Assembly: GCF_019049255.1 (NCBI RefSeq)
Contig: NZ_JAGMUJ010000081.1
Span: 1 to 64,000, forward strand
Length of the DNA: 64,000 nt
Origin: Streptomyces sp. AC558_RSS880
GTDB taxonomy: Bacteria > Actinomycetota > Actinomycetes > Streptomycetales > Streptomycetaceae
Direction of reading: 5' to 3'
This document shows, piece after piece, positions 61,041 through 64,000 of the stretch (its first letter is position 1; each line of letters begins with the position of its first letter). The notes beneath the pieces are model-generated. The model worked only from the letters and a program-made list of their open reading frames with translations. It did no database searches and had not been told where the DNA came from. The translations under genes and the position numbers were made by a program.

Positions 61041-62758
61041 GCCGCACCGCCGTTGCGCCGGGCCCGGTTCGCCATCACGCGGGCGACCAGCGGGGGGCCG
61101 ATGACGACGCCGACCAGCAGGACGGCCGAGAGGGCCATCAGCGCGGTGCGCAGACCCGTCGTGTCACCGGAGGCGAGGGAGACCGGGCTGGCGGCCACGG
61201 AGCCGTCGCCGCCGTCGCCGGAGCTGAGCACCTCGCCGGTGTCGGGGTCGACGACGGTGCCGCCGGTCGACCCGCCCGTGCCCGCACCGCCGGTGTCGCC
61301 GCCGGTCGTGCCGTCGGCGCCGCCCGAGCCGGTGGAGCCCGCGCCGCCCGTCGAACCGGTGCCGCCGCTGCCTCCGGTGCCGCCGCCTCCGGGGCCCCCG
61401 GAGCCCGACCCGCCGCCGCTGCCGCCGTTGCTCACCGGGGTGGTCTGCTTGGCGCCGCCGGTGCCGGTGGCGCACTGGTCGGTGCCCTTCTTGTCGCACG
61501 CCTGCGGGTAGGGGGCGTTCTTCGCGAGGAGGTTCTCGCCGCTGGAGGAGAACGTCGGGTTGTTGCAGGACTTGATGTCGATCTTCTCGGTCTCGGCGCC
61601 CGGGATCTTGCGCACCTGCTCCATGCCGGCCTGGACGAGGTTCATCGGCAGGGGCGAGTAGCCGAGCCGGTCGGCCTGCTGCTGGCCCTCGCAGAGGAAG
61701 TAGTTGCTGAACGCGCTGAGCGTGGCGCCCTTGGCCTTGGTGAAGCCCATCTCCTCCTTGGTCGGGACGATCATGTAGCTGTAGCTGGAGAGGGGGTAGG
61801 TGCGCCGGTCGTCGAAGGTGTAGACCCCGTCCAGGTTCTGGGTCAGGTAGTTCGCCGAGCGCGGGTCGTTGTTGATCCGGGCGCGGGTGAGGGCGACGGC
61901 GACGCTGGAGGCGGTCGGCTCGACGTAGTAGCCGGACCGGTTGAGGACCTTCACCACCGGGAAGTTCGCGTTGCGGGCGTAGGAGTACTCGACGTAGGTG
62001 ATGGCGCCCTCGGCCTGGGGCTGCTTGGTGTAGCCGGCGACGCCGAGAGAGCCGGACTGGGCGACGAAACCGGAGCCGGGGATGTTGGGGAAGTACGACG
62101 TCAGACCGCAGGGTGTGGGCTTGTTCGCGCGGCGGCAGTAGTCGTTCCACAGGGAGCCGTACTGCTTGGACATCCACAGGGTGAACTGGGCGGTCGTACC
62201 GGAGCCGTCGGAGCGGACGACGGGGACGATGCGGCGGGCCGGCAGGTTCAGCCTGGGGTTGTCGGCCCTGATCTCCGGCGCGTTCCACATGGTGAGCTTG
62301 CCGGTGAAGATCTTGCTGATGACGTCGCCGGACAGCCGCAGGTTGGTGACCTGCCTGCCGCCGATCTTGAGGTTGTACATGAACGACGTACCGCCGGCCA
62401 CGATGGGCATGTAGGCGTACTTGCGCTTGGGCGGGGTGTCGGTGGTGCCGAACTCGGTGAGGCCGTAGGGGATCTCGGAGACGCCGAAGTCGGAGGTGCC
62501 GTTGGCGAACTGGTTGCGGCCGACGGTGGAGCCGACCGACGCGTAGTTCACGGTCATGCCCTGCTGGCGGACGTTGCGGCGCCACTGTTCGATCGCGTTG
62601 GCGCTCCACGTCGAGCCGGAGCCGCTGATCTTGACGTAGGTGGCGGCGAGCGCGGGCGGCGGGTTGACGGCCAGCAGCACGCAGCCCAGGGCGAGGCACA
62701 GTGCCAGCGCCTGGTACACGCGCGGTGCGCGCGGGCGTCGGACAGGTGCGGTTGTCAC
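61037..62758 (-). CDS. pstS: Phosphate-binding protein PstS with membrane-anchored tail
   Basis: A 573-residue exported protein. A signal sequence (ALALCLALGCVLLAV, AxA) precedes a PstS domain about 40-400 with the GSGSTW and SDGSGTTAQF phosphate loops (the latter a clear PstS signature) and RNQFANGTSDFGVSE. A long Gly/Ser/Thr spacer (about 440-520) leads to a C-terminal membrane helix (ALMALSAVLLVGVVIGPPLV) and a basic tail, so the receptor is tethered and not lipidated. The GTG start overlaps the pstA stop (GTGA). Confidence 0.93.
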   Translation of the reverse strand: MTTAPVRRPRAPRVYQALALCLALGCVLLAVNPPPALAATYVKISGSGSTWSANAIEQWRRNVRQQGMTVNYASVGSTVGRNQFANGTSDFGVSEIPYGLTEFGTTDTPPKRKYAYMPIVAGGTSFMYNLKIGGRQVTNLRLSGDVISKIFTGKLTMWNAPEIRADNPRLNLPARRIVPVVRSDGSGTTAQFTLWMSKQYGSLWNDYCRRANKPTPCGLTSYFPNIPGSGFVAQSGSLGVAGYTKQPQAEGAITYVEYSYARNANFPVVKVLNRSGYYVEPTASSVAVALTRARINNDPRSANYLTQNLDGVYTFDDRRTYPLSSYSYMIVPTKEEMGFTKAKGATLSAFSNYFLCEGQQQADRLGYSPLPMNLVQAGMEQVRKIPGAETEKIDIKSCNNPTFSSSGENLLAKNAPYPQACDKKGTDQCATGTGGAKQTTPVSNGGSGGGSGSGGPGGGGTGGSGGTGSTGGAGSTGSGGADGTTGGDTGGAGTGGSTGGTVVDPDTGEVLSSGDGGDGSVAASPVSLASGDTTGLRTALMALSAVLLVGVVIGPPLVARVMANRARRNGGAA

Positions 62759-64000
62759 GGGGTGCTCCTCGTCGGTGCGGGGTGGTCGGTCGTCTGGTCG
62801 GCCCGGCCGCGGGCCGCGAAGCGCTGCGCGTCACGGCGGGAGGCCCGGACCCGGCGGTGTTCCTGTCGGCGGGACAGCCGGCCCGGCCCGCGCCCGCCGA
62901 GGACGCGGGCGAGGACGAACAGGACGAGCACCAGCACCAGAAGCACCGCCGCGGTGCCGAAGCCCCGGGCGATGTAGGTCGGTTCGGGGGACTTGACCAG
63001 CTCGAAGGCGGCGAGCGGCAGCGAGACCATCGGGTCCTGGAGCGGATTGGTGTTGAGCTCCGCGGTGAAGCCGGCGGTCAGCAGCACCGGCGAGGTCTCC
63101 CCCACCCCGCGGGCGGTGCCGAGGATGACGGCGGTGGTCAGCCCGGACCGGGAGGTGGGCAGGACGACGTGCCAGACGGTCCGCCAGCGCGAGGTGCCGA
63201 GCGCGTACGACGCCTCCCGCAGGGTTCCGGGCACCAGCCGGATCACCACGTCCGCCGCCCGGATGATGATCGGCAGCATCATCACCGAGATGGCGAGCGC
63301 GGCGGCGAGTCCGGAGCGGTCGAAGCCGAGGCCCAGGATGAAGGTGGCGTAGATGAACAGGCCGGCCACGATGGACGGCAGCGCGGTCATCGCCTCGACG
63401 ATGGTGCGCACGAACCGGCTGAACGGGCCCGGCACCTCGTTGAGGAAGACGGCGCAGACCAGTCCGGCGGGGATGCAGACGGCCAGGGCGATGCCGATCT
63501 GCCACAGGGTGCCGACGATCGCGTGCAGGATGCCGCCGACGCCGAGCGGCTCGACCGGACCGGCGTCGGCCATCGACTGGGTGTAGAAGTTCAGGTGCGG
63601 CAGCGCCTCGCGGCCCTCGTAGAGGGTGTAGACGACGACGAAGGCCAGGACGGCCAGCATCAGCAGCCCGAGGGTCTGCACGACGGCCGCGGCGACCCGG
63701 TCGCGCACCGCGGGGCCGTCCTCGTCGAAGGAGACCAGCAGCGCGTACACGCCGAGGAAGAGCACGTAGGCGATGGCGAGGAAGCCGAGGACGCCGTTGA
63801 AGGGCAGCAGCCGGTCGAAGATCAGCCAGGTCAGCGCGAGGGACGCGGCGGCGGCGCCGAGCAGGGCGTAGACGTCGGTGGCGCGCAGTGTGGACAGGTT
63901 GCGGCGGGACTGCCCGGGCGCGGTCCGGGCGCCGGGGCCGCGCCCCGGCAGCGTGGTTCCCCCGGCCGGCGGCTTCGGCGGTCCCGCGAGGGCGGCCGGC
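62755..64000 (-). CDS. pstA: Phosphate ABC transporter permease PstA (partial at right edge)
   Basis: At least 415 residues; no start codon lies before the window edge, so the 5' end is missing. A Pro/Gly-rich cytoplasmic N-terminus leads to two extra membrane segments (VYALLGAAAASLALTWLIF and GVLGFLAIAYVLFLGVYALL). The usual PstA core follows: a permease EAA-like loop (YALGTSRWRTVWHVVLPTS), GETSPVLLTAG and a final membrane span near residue 365. The cytoplasmic tail is basic (RRQEHRRVRASRR). PstC would be expected immediately upstream, outside the window. Confidence 0.9.
   Translation of the reverse strand, partial: PAALAGPPKPPAGGTTLPGRGPGARTAPGQSRRNLSTLRATDVYALLGAAAASLALTWLIFDRLLPFNGVLGFLAIAYVLFLGVYALLVSFDEDGPAVRDRVAAAVVQTLGLLMLAVLAFVVVYTLYEGREALPHLNFYTQSMADAGPVEPLGVGGILHAIVGTLWQIGIALAVCIPAGLVCAVFLNEVPGPFSRFVRTIVEAMTALPSIVAGLFIYATFILGLGFDRSGLAAALAISVMMLPIIIRAADVVIRLVPGTLREASYALGTSRWRTVWHVVLPTSRSGLTTAVILGTARGVGETSPVLLTAGFTAELNTNPLQDPMVSLPLAAFELVKSPEPTYIARGFGTAAVLLVLVLVLFVLARVLGGRGPGRLSRRQEHRRVRASRRDAQRFAARGRADQTTDHPAPTRSTP

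Overview
The window is high-GC actinobacterial DNA, almost certainly a Streptomyces chromosome. Supporting signs are strong third-position GC bias, frequent GTG/TTG starts, stop/start overlaps of the GTGA type, mycothiol metabolism (Mca), an acyl-CoA carboxylase with an epsilon subunit, LAXTG sorting signals and a DrrAB-type ABC exporter. From memory, the order mca-greA-ilvA-metB-hutH-cya-birA-pccB-maf-accA2-deoR-lpd-PNP-phosphomutase matches the core of S. coelicolor roughly between SCO4975 and SCO4915. That synteny claim is recall and was not searched.

Left end (1-10.9 kb): a 41-bp noncoding tandem array, a thioredoxin/DUF255 protein, then a conflict-type module. The module is a small EACC1-like protein translationally coupled to a 1474-residue caspase / helical / Hsp90-like ATPase / repeat protein, followed by an NB-ARC-TPR STAND ATPase. 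Middle (10.9-44 kb): mostly conserved housekeeping genes. They include mycothiol amidase, GreA, a DrrAB pair with a clear promoter-operator, threonine dehydratase, cystathionine gamma-synthase, a zinc alcohol dehydrogenase facing an MmyB-type regulator, a large secreted subtilisin, a MacB-type ABC pair with a repeat at its 3' end, an L,D-transpeptidase lipoprotein, histidase, a GGDEF protein, adenylate cyclase, and the propionyl/acyl-CoA carboxylase set (birA, pccB, pccE, maf, accA2).

Rearranged segment (44-50.3 kb): two inverted copies of an approximately 300-bp intergenic element flank a PadR-DUF1048 operon whose ABC exporter is reduced to about 41 codons, a decayed stretch with a perfect 22-bp palindrome, a DeoR regulator, an Lpd-like flavoprotein without the redox cysteine pair, a gamma-glutamylcyclotransferase-like gene and purine nucleoside phosphorylase. 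A third copy of the element lies near 10.8 kb.

Right end (50.3-64 kb): a phosphohexomutase, a secreted lytic transglycosylase with a Pro/Ser tail, then a leftward-reading pst-like locus that runs off the window edge. Its order is pstA (partial), pstS with a membrane-anchored tail, an 816-residue secreted membrane-anchored protein, a 332-residue PstS-like binding protein, an Ig-domain protein ending in LASTG, a sortase-fold membrane protein lacking both catalytic His and Cys, and pstB. This surface-anchored transporter with a pseudo-sortase, and the EACC1/caspase/Hsp90 module, are the two most interesting systems here.
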